Part shown: positions 8,510 through 16,378 of the stretch, piece by piece
Numbering within the stretch: the first letter of the stretch is position 1
Layout of the letters: the number at the start of each line of letters is the position of its first letter
Source of the DNA: Sarcodiotheca gaudichaudii
Taxonomy: Eukaryota > Rhodophyta > Florideophyceae > Gigartinales > Solieriaceae
Assembly (NCBI GenBank): GCA_032355985.1
Contig: JAUKVZ010000009.1
Coordinates: 38,504 to 102,503, forward strand
Length of the DNA: 64,000 nt
Direction of reading: 5' to 3'
The notes under the pieces: generated by a model
What the model saw: only the letters and a program-made list of their open reading frames with translations
The model's database searches: none
Told to the model about the DNA's origin: nothing
Translations under genes and position numbers: made by a program

Positions 8510-10098
8510 GATGACGCCTCCCCGGCGCTTCGCATGCGGACGCGTTCGCCTTCATGCAGCTGTGTGGCGCTGGTGACGACGAGATCGCCGGGCCGAACAT
8601 CGCCACTGATGTGCGCCCAGTCCCCTTCGATCGATGAGACTGCGATAGCGATGCGCTCGGCGCGGCCGACGACGCCTCTTCGATTGCGGACGATCCAGAC
8701 ATCTGCGGCGCCATCGCTCTTGTCATGCAGCGCCGCCGCCGGCGCCAGGGCGCGTGTCGCCGCCTGCTTCGCCGCGGGCGTCATCGATGCCGTGCCTCCC
8801 CCACTGCCGAGAAACTTGACGCGCGTGAGCATCTCCGGCTTGAGGATGGGCGGCGGATCGATCACGCGCACCTTGACCTGCAGTGTGTTCTTCTGAAGAT
8901 CCGCTTCGTGCGTGATGCGCGTGACTTCGCCACCAAACGTCTGATCCGGCAGCACATCAACAATGACTTCGCAGGCCTGGCCGATGACAATGTGTGCGGC
9001 GTCGGCCAGCGGCACATCGACGCGAACCTGAATCTTCTTCGGATCATAAATGTGCACCAGGTGAGAGGAGTGCATGTCATCCATGCCCATCAGCACCTTG
9101 TCGCCCGGTGATTTCAATCGCTTCTGCACGAAGCCGCTGATCGGCGCGCGGATGGTCATGCGATCGAGGCGAAGCTGTTGTTCGGCGACCTTAGCCGCCT
9201 CAAGTGCGACGATCGCCTCCTTCTGCGTCACATCGGCGATGGCCGAATCGAGCGCCTGGCGCTCTTCGATGCGCAGCTCGTAGTTCCTCGTCGCGGCTTT
9301 CAGTTCCGCCTGCAGTTGATCGCGCCTCGCTTCGAGGATCTGCTGCTCGAGCGTGCGCGCTTCCAGCGCCGCCTCCTGGGCGGCAAGCTCCTGGCGCAGG
9401 ATGACCAGCTCGATCTCCGTCGCCGCACCGAAGCCGTGAGCATCCTCGCCGCGCTTGAGTTCTTCTTCGAATCGCACCTTCATGGCGCGCTCGCGTGCGA
9501 TGAGCGCGGGCAGCTGTGCAAGCTCCGCTTCGATGCGATCGACTTCCGCCTGCATCGCCTCGACGGCTCTGATGCGTTCGACCGGATGATCCCAGTCTGA
9601 CTGCGCCGCGCGCAGTTTCGCCTGCGCGATCGCCAGGTTCGCATTGGCCGAGGCAAGCTCCGCCTGCTCGCGCGCCAGCGACAGCTCCGCATCTTCGGCG
9701 ACCATCTTCGCGACGATCTGTCCCTTTTCCACCTGCTCGCCTTCGAGCACGAGCATCTCTTCAACGACGCCATCGGCCAGCGCCGTGCATGCGACGAAGT
9801 AGGGATCCGCCTCGAGCCAGCCGGGCGCCTGAACCGTGGGCGTGCGCACCGATCCGACCTGCCGATCGGCGACCGGAGCGACTTCGACGGCGCCGGAGCG
9901 TTCAAAGACGATGGGCTGCACTTCGACGGGCGTGGCCTTCTGCAGCGCTTCGCCGCCATTGATGATCACCAGCACGCCGATGGCCAGCGCTACGATCGCC
10001 GGGGCCGCAATATGGGTGAGGCTGCGCAGCCTTCGCTTCGGCGCACGCGCGCTGGCCGATGCGCCGGGCGCATCACCCTGGCCTGGATGGGAATCCAT
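8506..10098 (-). CDS. HlyD/MacA-family periplasmic adaptor protein
   Basis: A 530-aa membrane-fusion protein. A single membrane anchor sits near residues 25-50 (I-V-A-L-A-I-G-V-L-V-I-I-N-G). A biotinyl-lipoyl half follows (D-G-V-V-E-E-M-L-V-L-E-G-E-Q-V-E-K-G), then a long Ala/Glu/Arg-rich coiled-coil hairpin (about residues 130-300), the second lipoyl half (I-R-A-P-I-S-G-F-V-Q-K-R-L) and a beta-barrel (V-R-V-D-V-P-L-A-D-A). The ATG at 10098 has AGGAG 7 nt upstream and is preferred over the in-frame codon at 10158. It links the inner-membrane ABC unit to the outer envelope. No TolC-type gene is in the window. Confidence 0.85.
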   Translation of the reverse strand: MDSHPGQGDAPGASASARAPKRRLRSLTHIAAPAIVALAIGVLVIINGGEALQKATPVEVQPIVFERSGAVEVAPVADRQVGSVRTPTVQAPGWLEADPYFVACTALADGVVEEMLVLEGEQVEKGQIVAKMVAEDAELSLAREQAELASANANLAIAQAKLRAAQSDWDHPVERIRAVEAMQAEVDRIEAELAQLPALIARERAMKVRFEEELKRGEDAHGFGAATEIELVILRQELAAQEAALEARTLEQQILEARRDQLQAELKAATRNYELRIEERQALDSAIADVTQKEAIVALEAAKVAEQQLRLDRMTIRAPISGFVQKRLKSPGDKVLMGMDDMHSSHLVHIYDPKKIQVRVDVPLADAAHIVIGQACEVIVDVLPDQTFGGEVTRITHEADLQKNTLQVKVRVIDPPPILKPEMLTRVKFLGSGGGTASMTPAAKQAATRALAPAAALHDKSDGAADVWIVRNRRGVVGRAERIAIAVSSIEGDWAHISGDVRPGDLVVTSATQLHEGERVRMRSAGEASS

Positions 10099-10173
10099 GT
10101 CGAGTCTCCTGAGAATCGAGTCACACTGTGCGCGCATGCAACAGCGTGCGCGCACCATCCTTGTGGTCGAAAC

Positions 10174-10578
10174 TCAGATCCTCGGGGGACGCAGCAATGA
10201 AAGCTGGACGTCGCGGGGCGTCAGCGACTGATCAGTCGTCAGCCATTCGGCTTCAACGCCGAACTCCATGTCGCCCCAGGGCTCGCTGTCATCGATCATC
10301 GCGATGCGAACCTGTGTGCAGAAGCTCATCGGGCATGAGCAATCTTCGCAGTCCCGCTTCTCGGGTTTGTTCTGCGAAGGCGCCGGCGCCTCTGTCATGC
10401 AACAGCAGCAGCGGGTTTCCATCTCTGCCTGCGGCTCGACTTCCTCCATACAGCAGGAGTCCATAGCCGCGGGCGCACACTCCATGCGCACGGCGAGCAT
10501 GCCGAACGCCGCCGGCGCGACGACCAGTGAGGCCGCCGCGACGCCGAGTAGCCAGAGTGTGAAAGTGCGTGAGCGCAT
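10174..10578 (-). CDS. Cys-rich secreted or membrane-anchored small protein, first gene of ABC exporter operon
   Basis: A 134-aa protein with an N-terminal signal or anchor (T-L-W-L-L-G-V-A-A-A-S-L-V-V). It has eleven cysteines between residues 34 and 87 (34, 42, 43, 57-60, 77, 80, 82, 87), including four in a row, mixed with Met, Glu and Asp. That composition suggests soft-metal binding (Cu, Zn) or thiol chemistry, but I do not recognise a family. It has no Shine-Dalgarno; a TAGAAT hexamer ends 6 nt before the ATG, so it is probably transcribed leaderless from that point and heads the exporter operon, whose adaptor gene starts 75 nt downstream. Confidence 0.6.
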   Translation of the reverse strand: MRSRTFTLWLLGVAAASLVVAPAAFGMLAVRMECAPAAMDSCCMEEVEPQAEMETRCCCCMTEAPAPSQNKPEKRDCEDCSCPMSFCTQVRIAMIDDSEPWGDMEFGVEAEWLTTDQSLTPRDVQLSLLRPPRI

Positions 10579-10584
10579 CTGCTT

Positions 10585-10590
10585 ATTCTA
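10585..10590 (-). promoter_or_regulatory. -10 box of the ABC exporter operon (leaderless)
   Basis: TAGAAT on the minus strand, ending 6 nt before the ATG at 10578. With usual spacing, transcription would begin on or next to the A of the start codon. No convincing -35 box was found. Confidence 0.45.
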
Positions 10591-10742
10591 CCCATCGGAC
10601 TCGCCGGGGCTTCAGATTATTCCGATGCCGCCTCCAACGCCCCCGATCGAGGGCGCCATGCTGCCTTGACGTCCTGAAATGACGCCTGTTTCGACGTCCG
10701 GACATGAACCATGGCCGCCCGCCGCCGATCGCACAGCCTCTC

Positions 10743-11714
10743 TTAATTAGATGCGGCGTCCGCGATCGCGTCCCGGAAGTCCGGTTCTGCAGGTCCGTCC
10801 ATTGCCGCATTGCCAAGGATGGCCGTCAGCCCGGACTGCGCATACGCCCCCGCCAGCCGCTCCGCCTGGCGCGTAAACCCGTCCCAGTCGACGAAATACC
10901 GCTGGCCGGAGACGGGCTGCAGATCGTCATATCCACCCACGAGCGCCTCAGACACAATCGAACGCACGCTCTGTGCTCGATCCTCCCCCATGTCTGACGC
11001 CAGCCACAGGCGCGAATCCTGCTCGATGCTGACGCGCCCCATATACATGCCGACGCGCAAGCGCAGTCGCACGACAAGATCGACATCCAGCTCCGCAAGC
11101 AGCGCGCGCTCGGCGATCGCAAGCGTCTTCTCTGATTCACCATGCAGCGCCGGCAGCGGATGCGCCGGGATCGCGCGATACTGATTGACGCGACCCGTGT
11201 CGCCGCCGATGAGATTCAGATGCCGCACGATGGAGGATGCGTCGGAATCACTGCGTTCAAGCCTGCCCAGCGTGCGGCTGGTCGCCACTTCCTTCGAAGA
11301 AACAACGTCATATCCCGCATCGATCAGCGCCCGTTCCAACGCCGCGTGCACAGAGTCAGGCAACGTTTCGAACACCTGCTCCGGATACGCGACCTGCCGG
11401 CGAAAGATGCCCGACAGCTCGACCAGCGCCGTCCATGGCGAAAATGGCCCGCCGAACATCGCCTGGCGCGGCGAGGGCGTCACCTGCTTCATCGTGATGA
11501 ACTCGACGGTGCATTCCAGCACGGCGGCGCGTGAACCGGGCGCGCGATCGGGCGTCGTTTCATCGCGTCGCCACAGATGAGCATCGTGTAACTGAGCATG
11601 AAGTTCGCGTTCATGCAGAGCGCCGTCGACGACCAGCGGCGGCGCATGACAGCCGCCGGCGGCCAGAGCCGCACAAGCGCAAACGATCACACAGGCTCCC
11701 GCCCAGGTCTTCAT
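10743..11714 (-). CDS. Predicted lipoprotein of unknown function
   Basis: From the ATG at 11714 the product is 323 aa with a hydrophobic signal (A-C-V-I-V-C-A-C-A-A-L-A-A-G-G-C), a probable lipobox though with Ala rather than Leu at -3. The body has T-V-E-F-I-T-M-K-Q-V-T-P-S-P and V-D-L-V-V-R-L-R-L-R-V-G-M-Y, alternating beta patterns that might form an outer-membrane-associated domain. I do not recognise the family. A longer in-frame start at 11750 is less likely because it precedes the signal. It stands alone, about 100 nt downstream of the nucleoside transporter on the same strand. Confidence 0.6.
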   Translation of the reverse strand: MKTWAGACVIVCACAALAAGGCHAPPLVVDGALHERELHAQLHDAHLWRRDETTPDRAPGSRAAVLECTVEFITMKQVTPSPRQAMFGGPFSPWTALVELSGIFRRQVAYPEQVFETLPDSVHAALERALIDAGYDVVSSKEVATSRTLGRLERSDSDASSIVRHLNLIGGDTGRVNQYRAIPAHPLPALHGESEKTLAIAERALLAELDVDLVVRLRLRVGMYMGRVSIEQDSRLWLASDMGEDRAQSVRSIVSEALVGGYDDLQPVSGQRYFVDWDGFTRQAERLAGAYAQSGLTAILGNAAMDGPAEPDFRDAIADAASN

Positions 11715-11812
11715 GCATGGATCAATTCGACCCGTCGCCGCGGCCTGCACGACACTTTGATTCCGCCCCCGCTTGCCCGTTGCAGATCCTGTTTTTTCCG
11801 GACGTCCGCAGC

Positions 11813-13111
11813 TCAGATGATGATGCCGGCGATCGAAGCCGTCAGCCAGCTGGCCAATGCGCCGCCCAGCATCGCCTTGAGCGCCAGCGACACAATGACG
11901 CCGCGTTTCTCCGGGGCAAGCACCGTGAGGCCGCCGATCTGGATGCCGATGGAAGCGAAGTTGGCGAAGCCACAGAGAGCGAAGGTCGCGATGGTGATCG
12001 TCTTCTGCGAGATGGCGCCGTCGCCCGTGCGCTGCGCCGCTTCACCAAGCGATTCATACGCGTACAACTCCGTCACCAGCAGCTTCTCGCCAAGCAGCGA
12101 TCCGAAGAAGCGGCAGTCCGCCGGCGGCACGCCCATCACCCACGCCAGCGGCGACAGCAGCAGCCCGAGGATCGACTGAAGGTTGAATGTCTCCATGCCC
12201 AGCGCGCTGACGATCTGAGATCCGAAGTTCGTCTCCCCGAACGCCTCCAGCGGCCAGTTCACCAACGCCAACAACGCGACGAAAGCGATCAGCATCGCGC
12301 CCACATTCAGACACAGATGCAGCCCTTCCGAAGCGCCGTGCGCCGCGGCGTCAAACACATTCTGCGACTGACGGCCGAACGATTTAAGCGAGACATGCTC
12401 TTCGACGGGCGTTTCCTGCTGAGGCACGATGATGCGGGCGATGACGAAGGCCGCCGGTGCGGACATCACGCTTGCCGCCAGCAGATTCTTGATGACGGAC
12501 ACGCGCATCGCATCATCAGCATCGGCGCCGCCGACAAGCGTGCCGACGTACACGGCCAGCACGGATCCGGCCACGGTCGCAAAGCCGCCGACCATCAGCG
12601 TCGCATATTCGCTTCTTGTGAGCTTGTTGAGATAGGGACGCACGCACAGGGGCGCCTCCGTCTGCCCGACAAAGACGTTGGACGCCATGACCATCGCCTC
12701 GGCGCCCGTCACACCCATCGTCTTGCGAAACACCCACGCGAGGGCGGCGATGATGCGCTGCATCACGCCGATGTGATACAGCGTCGCCATCAGTGCGGCG
12801 AAGAAGATGATCACCGGCAGCACGCGCACGGCGAAGATAAAGCCGATGGGATTATCGTCCTTCAGCAGCGCATCCCCGAAGACGAACGCAATCCCCGCAT
12901 CCGCCTTGAGAATCACCTGATTGACGAACTGCGCCAGCCAGTCAAAGAGGTTGACGACGCCCGGCGTCTTCAGCAGCAGCAGGCCGATCGCACACTGCGC
13001 CGCCACGCCGATGAGCGCCAGGCGCAGCGGGAAGCGTCGCCGATCCTCGCTCAGAAGTGCCGCAATTCCGAGGAGAATCACGATGCCCAGCACGCCGCGC
13101 AGATCGCCCAT
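11813..13111 (-). CDS. NupC-type concentrative nucleoside transporter
   Basis: A 432-aa inner-membrane protein with many hydrophobic segments. Family landmarks: G-V-V-N-L-F-D-W-L-A-Q-F-V-N, V-L-P-V-I-I-F-F-A-A-L, G-Q-T-E-A-P-L-C-V-R-P-Y-L (the nucleoside-binding G-Q-T-E-A-P), then A-L-C-G-F-A-N-F-A-S-I-G-I-Q-I-G-G in the second half. CNT proteins import nucleosides with a cation gradient. The ATG overlaps the thymidine kinase stop (TGATG), so the two are translationally coupled: uptake plus phosphorylation of thymidine. A frame extension upstream to 13252 lies inside the kinase gene and is not the start. Confidence 0.9.
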   Translation of the reverse strand: MGDLRGVLGIVILLGIAALLSEDRRRFPLRLALIGVAAQCAIGLLLLKTPGVVNLFDWLAQFVNQVILKADAGIAFVFGDALLKDDNPIGFIFAVRVLPVIIFFAALMATLYHIGVMQRIIAALAWVFRKTMGVTGAEAMVMASNVFVGQTEAPLCVRPYLNKLTRSEYATLMVGGFATVAGSVLAVYVGTLVGGADADDAMRVSVIKNLLAASVMSAPAAFVIARIIVPQQETPVEEHVSLKSFGRQSQNVFDAAAHGASEGLHLCLNVGAMLIAFVALLALVNWPLEAFGETNFGSQIVSALGMETFNLQSILGLLLSPLAWVMGVPPADCRFFGSLLGEKLLVTELYAYESLGEAAQRTGDGAISQKTITIATFALCGFANFASIGIQIGGLTVLAPEKRGVIVSLALKAMLGGALASWLTASIAGIII

Positions 13112-13683
13112 CAATCGCCTCCAGCCGGTTTCGGCGCATGCAGATGTCTGCGGCAGCGATTCTCGAACATGCCCGGGCCGCCGACGACGATGGGCTCTTT
13201 GGATTCGAACAGCCGAATGGTGTGCACTGCCGGATGGCCGCAGATCGCGCACGGCGCCGTCAGCTTGATGACTTCATCCGCCTCGATGAGCAGCAGGGCC
13301 ATCTCGCCGAAAGGCTCGTTCATGCTGGTGCGATCCAGGCCCGCCAGCACAAGCTCCGAACCGCGACCGAGCAGGACGGTGATAATCTCATGCAGCCCTT
13401 CGATGAAAAAGTGCGCTTCATCCAGGCCGATCACATCCGCATCGATCGAAAGCAAATCTTGCGGCGATTCGATCGCAGCGCCGGACATGGAGCGCCCATC
13501 GTGCGTCGTCAGATCCGTCGGGTGGTAGCGATCATCAAGCGATGGCTTGACGCATGCGACGCGCCTGCCTGCATCGGCGGCGACTTCGAGACGCTCGATG
13601 AGCGCCGTCGTTTTGCCGGCGAACATCGGCCCGCAGATCACCGTCAGCCGGCCCGCAGGCCCGTCGCCATCCATGAACATCAT
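13111..13683 (-). CDS. tdk: Type II thymidine kinase
   Basis: A cytosolic enzyme converting thymidine to dTMP with ATP. Seen: P-loop G-P-M-F-A-G-K-T-T, Walker B-like V-I-G-L-D-E-A-H-F-F, and C-A-I-C-G with a later C-R-R-H, matching the structural-zinc ligands of type II kinases. The C-terminal region keeps the V-V-G-G-P-G-M-F segment (usually V-G-G-x-x-x-Y), so Tyr is replaced by Met/Phe in the substrate-lid area, a mild oddity. Three close ATGs (13683, 13680, 13674) are possible and no clear Shine-Dalgarno decides; an extension to 13728 runs into the terminator. About 190 aa, normal length. Confidence 0.87.
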   Translation of the reverse strand: MMFMDGDGPAGRLTVICGPMFAGKTTALIERLEVAADAGRRVACVKPSLDDRYHPTDLTTHDGRSMSGAAIESPQDLLSIDADVIGLDEAHFFIEGLHEIITVLLGRGSELVLAGLDRTSMNEPFGEMALLLIEADEVIKLTAPCAICGHPAVHTIRLFESKEPIVVGGPGMFENRCRRHLHAPKPAGGD

Positions 13684-13727
13684 GTTAACGAACGAAAGCG
13701 CGGGATCGGCCAGACGCCGGCAGCGCA

Positions 13728-13785
13728 AAAAGAAAGATCAGGAAGCTCTTCCCTCGTTTGCGGCACAAGGGGCGCTTCCTGATCT
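13728..13785 (-). terminator. Intrinsic terminator of the RRM protein gene
   Basis: A perfect 12-bp inverted repeat (13735-13746 with 13774-13785, AGATCAGGAAGC and its complement) has a 27-nt loop. Read on the minus strand it is followed by TTTCTTTTT. It stops transcription from the RNA-binding protein gene just before the thymidine kinase gene. Confidence 0.78.
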
Positions 13786-13825
13786 CTCAAAATAGTGTCG
13801 TTCTTGCGTCAGATCCGCCGGTGAT

Positions 13826-14104
13826 TCACCAGCGGCCGCCGCCGCCTCCGCCCGATCGCTCGGTGCGCGGGCGCGCCTCGTTGACTTTGAGCTGGCGGCC
13901 CATGTGCTCCTGCCCGTTGAGCGCCTCGATCGCGGCGCGAGCCTGCGCATCATCGGTCATCTCGACAAACCCGAAACCGCGCGCTCGCCCGGTCTCACGA
14001 TCCACCATCAACACCACGTCTTTCACTTCGCCGTGCTGACTGAAGAGCTCCGCGATGTCCGTATCGGAAGCCTGAAACGAAAGATTGCCTACGTAGATCC
14101 TCAC
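13826..14104 (-). CDS. Small RRM-type RNA-binding protein
   Basis: A 92-aa single-RRM protein: RNP2 is I-Y-V-G-N-L at residues 3-8 and RNP1 is R-G-F-G-F-V-E-M near 43-50, with E-L-F-S-Q-H-G-E and A-I-E-A-L-N-G between and after. The C-terminus is a Gly-rich, basic tail (S-G-G-G-G-G-G-R-W). Such proteins in cyanobacteria and planctomycetes bind single-stranded RNA and are often cold-responsive. I place the start at the GTG at 14104, which begins V-R-I-Y; the frame is open to 14197 but those extra residues look unlike the family. Confidence 0.85.
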   Translation of the reverse strand: MRIYVGNLSFQASDTDIAELFSQHGEVKDVVLMVDRETGRARGFGFVEMTDDAQARAAIEALNGQEHMGRQLKVNEARPRTERSGGGGGGRW

Positions 14105-14638
14105 GAAACCATCCCAAAACCCGAGCGGAAGAACCCGGACGCGATCCTCGGGAGCCAGCGCGCCCGACTCGCCGCACGCAGCAGTGCTCGACCGCACGCG
14201 CGCGACGACGCCAAATCAATCGCAAAAAGAATAACAAACGAAGGCCACGCCTCCCCGCGATGGCCGCCCGCGGCCTCCGGCTTCGCGATTTCGCGCACCA
14301 CTCCCCCATTGAGAGGGGGCCTCCGGACCGACGGAACCCCCCTGCGGACCCCCTCAGGCCCATTCTCGGCGCAGAAAGCCGGATTTGGCTTGCCGCTCAC
14401 CCGCTCCCTCCTTTAATCTGACAGGCGATCAGAGAGTTGGCTGGTCGATGCGCTCCTCACCCCCACTGTGGGCGGGGCGCATCGACCAGCCGATCATTTT
14501 GGCCCGACCGATTCCCCGGACGGGCTCGCTCCCTCGCCGGCCGCAAATCTGACCACGATTCGCGGCGGATTGCGCTTGTCTCTCTGGTACCTTGAAGAAC
14601 AGAGAGCGACTGCACACGCAGCCAGAGGCAGGCCGACC
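14105..14638. other. Intergenic region with a long hairpin, no gene seen
   Basis: No supported coding sequence. Open frames here are short and on both strands. The stretch near 14290-14360 is rich in C- and G-runs (for example CTCCCCCATTGAGAGGGGG, a small hairpin). The main structure is the 15-bp inverted repeat at 14439-14491, listed separately. Confidence 0.5.
14439..14491. repeat. Perfect 15-bp inverted repeat (hairpin)
   Basis: GGCTGGTCGATGCGC at 14439-14453 is matched exactly by its complement at 14477-14491. The 23-nt loop is C-rich then G-rich and can pair within itself. On the + strand it is followed by GATCATTTT, a weak T-run. It lies about 150 nt upstream of the choice-of-anchor-B gene and could be a terminator, a transcript-end stabiliser or a leader structure. 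Confidence 0.6.
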
Positions 14639-16375
14639 ATGTCCATCAGAGTTACTTCGATCACATTCCGCGCCCCCATTCTCGCGCTCGCATCCATCGT
14701 GATCGCGTTCATGTCACTCGCGGCGACGCCCGCCAACGCGCAGTTCACCGAGGCGCCGGCCGCGGCAGACATTCGCGACATGGGCGTCACCGAGCATTTC
14801 CAGGATCTGCTTGATCAGTGGCGCGCCGAGATCGCCGCACAGCCCCCCGCCGGCATCGAAGAAGGCTGCGGCAACTATCGCTGCGGCTGCGGCGCTGCCT
14901 GTGGTTGCGGCGATGTGTGCGGCTGCGGCTTTGACGATCAGGGCCCGCAATACGGCCCCGATCCGCGCGGCGTCTCGTACAACGGCATCTATCAGAGCCT
15001 GCGCGTCGCCATGCGCTCTCGCATCAGTGTCGAGGAGTTTCCCGGATTCTTCTCCCGCGCCAATGATTGCTGGGGATACGTCTCATCAACCGGACGCGAA
15101 TACGCCCTCGTCGGCCTCAACGCCGGCACGGCCATCGTCGAAGTCACCAACCCCGTCGCGCCGCAGATCATCAATATCATCCAGCATCCCGCCAGCAACT
15201 GGGGCGATGTGAAAGTCTTTGGCGAATACGCCTACTCCGTCAATGAAACGGGCGACGGCGTGCACATCATCGATCTTTCCAATGTCGATGAGGGCGATGT
15301 GCGTTTCGTCGGCACATTCGCCGGCGGCGGCGCCGTCACCAATCACAACATCGCCATCAATGAAGACTCCGGCTACGCCTACCTCTGCGGCTCGAGCATT
15401 CTCAATGGCGGGCTCATCGCCATGGATCTCTCCGATCCTGAAGCGCCCATCATGACCGGCGCCTGGACGGAGGCGTATGTGCATGACGCCGAGATCGTCA
15501 GCTACACCGAAGGCCCATACGAAGGACACGAAATCGCCTTTCTTTCCTGCGGGCGCACCGGTCTGGCCGTCGTCGATGTCACCGACAAGCAGAACATGAT
15601 CACGCTTGCACTGCGTCAGTATCCCGGTCTGAGCTACGCGCATCAGGCATGGCTCAATGACGACAAGACACATCTATATATGAATGACGAGCTCGATGAA
15701 GTGCAGGGCCGGGCGGATACAACACGCACGCTTGTATGGGATGTCTCCAACCTGGGCGGCATCACGCTGGCCGGCGAGTTCACCAGCCGTCGCAGTTCGA
15801 TTGATCACAATCTTTACGTGCAGGGCGACATCATCTTCGAGGCCAACTACACCAGCGGGCTTCGCATCTTTAAGGTCATCCACAATCCCGCCACACCGCT
15901 GCAGGTCGGCTGGTTCGACACGTATCCCAATAGTGAGTCAGCCTCTTTCGCCGGAGCGTGGTCCGTCTTTCCATTCCCCAGCGGCAATGTGGTTGTCACG
16001 GACATCAACCGAGGGCTCTTCATCCTCGATCCCTCCGAGGCCATCGCGTTCGAGCGCCCGCGCTTCCCGGTGCCGATTCCCGATGGCTGGCCAACCGAAT
16101 ATCCGGAAGGGCCCATCGTCGGCGGGACCGAGCTTCCGCCCCGCGGCAGCACGTTCTCAACACCAAACGCCGGCATCGGATCGCACAAGTCAGATCCCGG
16201 CGCGATCATCACGCCACCGTTCGGCGATGTTGATTACGACGGCGATCTCGATGCGCACGACCTGACGTACATCATTGAAAATCTCGGCACGGCGTCCATT
16301 ACGGATGATCTCAATGGCGATGGCGTGGTCGATGTGAACGATCTGATCGCGCTGATCCGCGTCATCTCCCGCTGA
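14639..16375 (+). CDS. Choice-of-anchor-B-like secreted protein with dockerin-like tail
   Basis: A 578-aa secreted protein with a signal peptide ending A-N-A-Q. Residues 77-96 hold seven cysteines alternating with Gly (C77, 82, 84, 88, 90, 94, 96). The main body shows LVIVD-like beta-propeller units: V-G-L-N-A-G-T-A-I-V-E-V-T-N-P, V-H-I-I-D-L-S-N, I-A-M-D-L-S-D-P, L-A-V-V-D-V-T-D, L-R-I-F-K-V, L-F-I-L-D-P-S-E, as in choice-of-anchor-B proteins. The tail has two calcium-type loops (D-V-D-Y-D-G-D-L-D-A-H-D-L and D-L-N-G-D-G-V-V-D-V-N-D-L) but lacks the W-G-P-C linker of the other dockerins here. Start chosen at 14639, with AGGCAGG upstream and the signal peptide directly after. Confidence 0.78.
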   Translation: MSIRVTSITFRAPILALASIVIAFMSLAATPANAQFTEAPAAADIRDMGVTEHFQDLLDQWRAEIAAQPPAGIEEGCGNYRCGCGAACGCGDVCGCGFDDQGPQYGPDPRGVSYNGIYQSLRVAMRSRISVEEFPGFFSRANDCWGYVSSTGREYALVGLNAGTAIVEVTNPVAPQIINIIQHPASNWGDVKVFGEYAYSVNETGDGVHIIDLSNVDEGDVRFVGTFAGGGAVTNHNIAINEDSGYAYLCGSSILNGGLIAMDLSDPEAPIMTGAWTEAYVHDAEIVSYTEGPYEGHEIAFLSCGRTGLAVVDVTDKQNMITLALRQYPGLSYAHQAWLNDDKTHLYMNDELDEVQGRADTTRTLVWDVSNLGGITLAGEFTSRRSSIDHNLYVQGDIIFEANYTSGLRIFKVIHNPATPLQVGWFDTYPNSESASFAGAWSVFPFPSGNVVVTDINRGLFILDPSEAIAFERPRFPVPIPDGWPTEYPEGPIVGGTELPPRGSTFSTPNAGIGSHKSDPGAIITPPFGDVDYDGDLDAHDLTYIIENLGTASITDDLNGDGVVDVNDLIALIRVISR

Positions 16376-16378
16376 CGA

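Noticed and set aside
11531-13528. Long + strand frame of 665 codons
   Set aside because: It is antisense to the nucleoside transporter and thymidine kinase, is full of Arg/His, and has no family features. High GC content produces such shadows.
14230-14360. Possible small gene in the C- and G-run region
   Set aside because: Frames on both strands are low-complexity and lack a ribosome-binding site, and nothing is recognisable.
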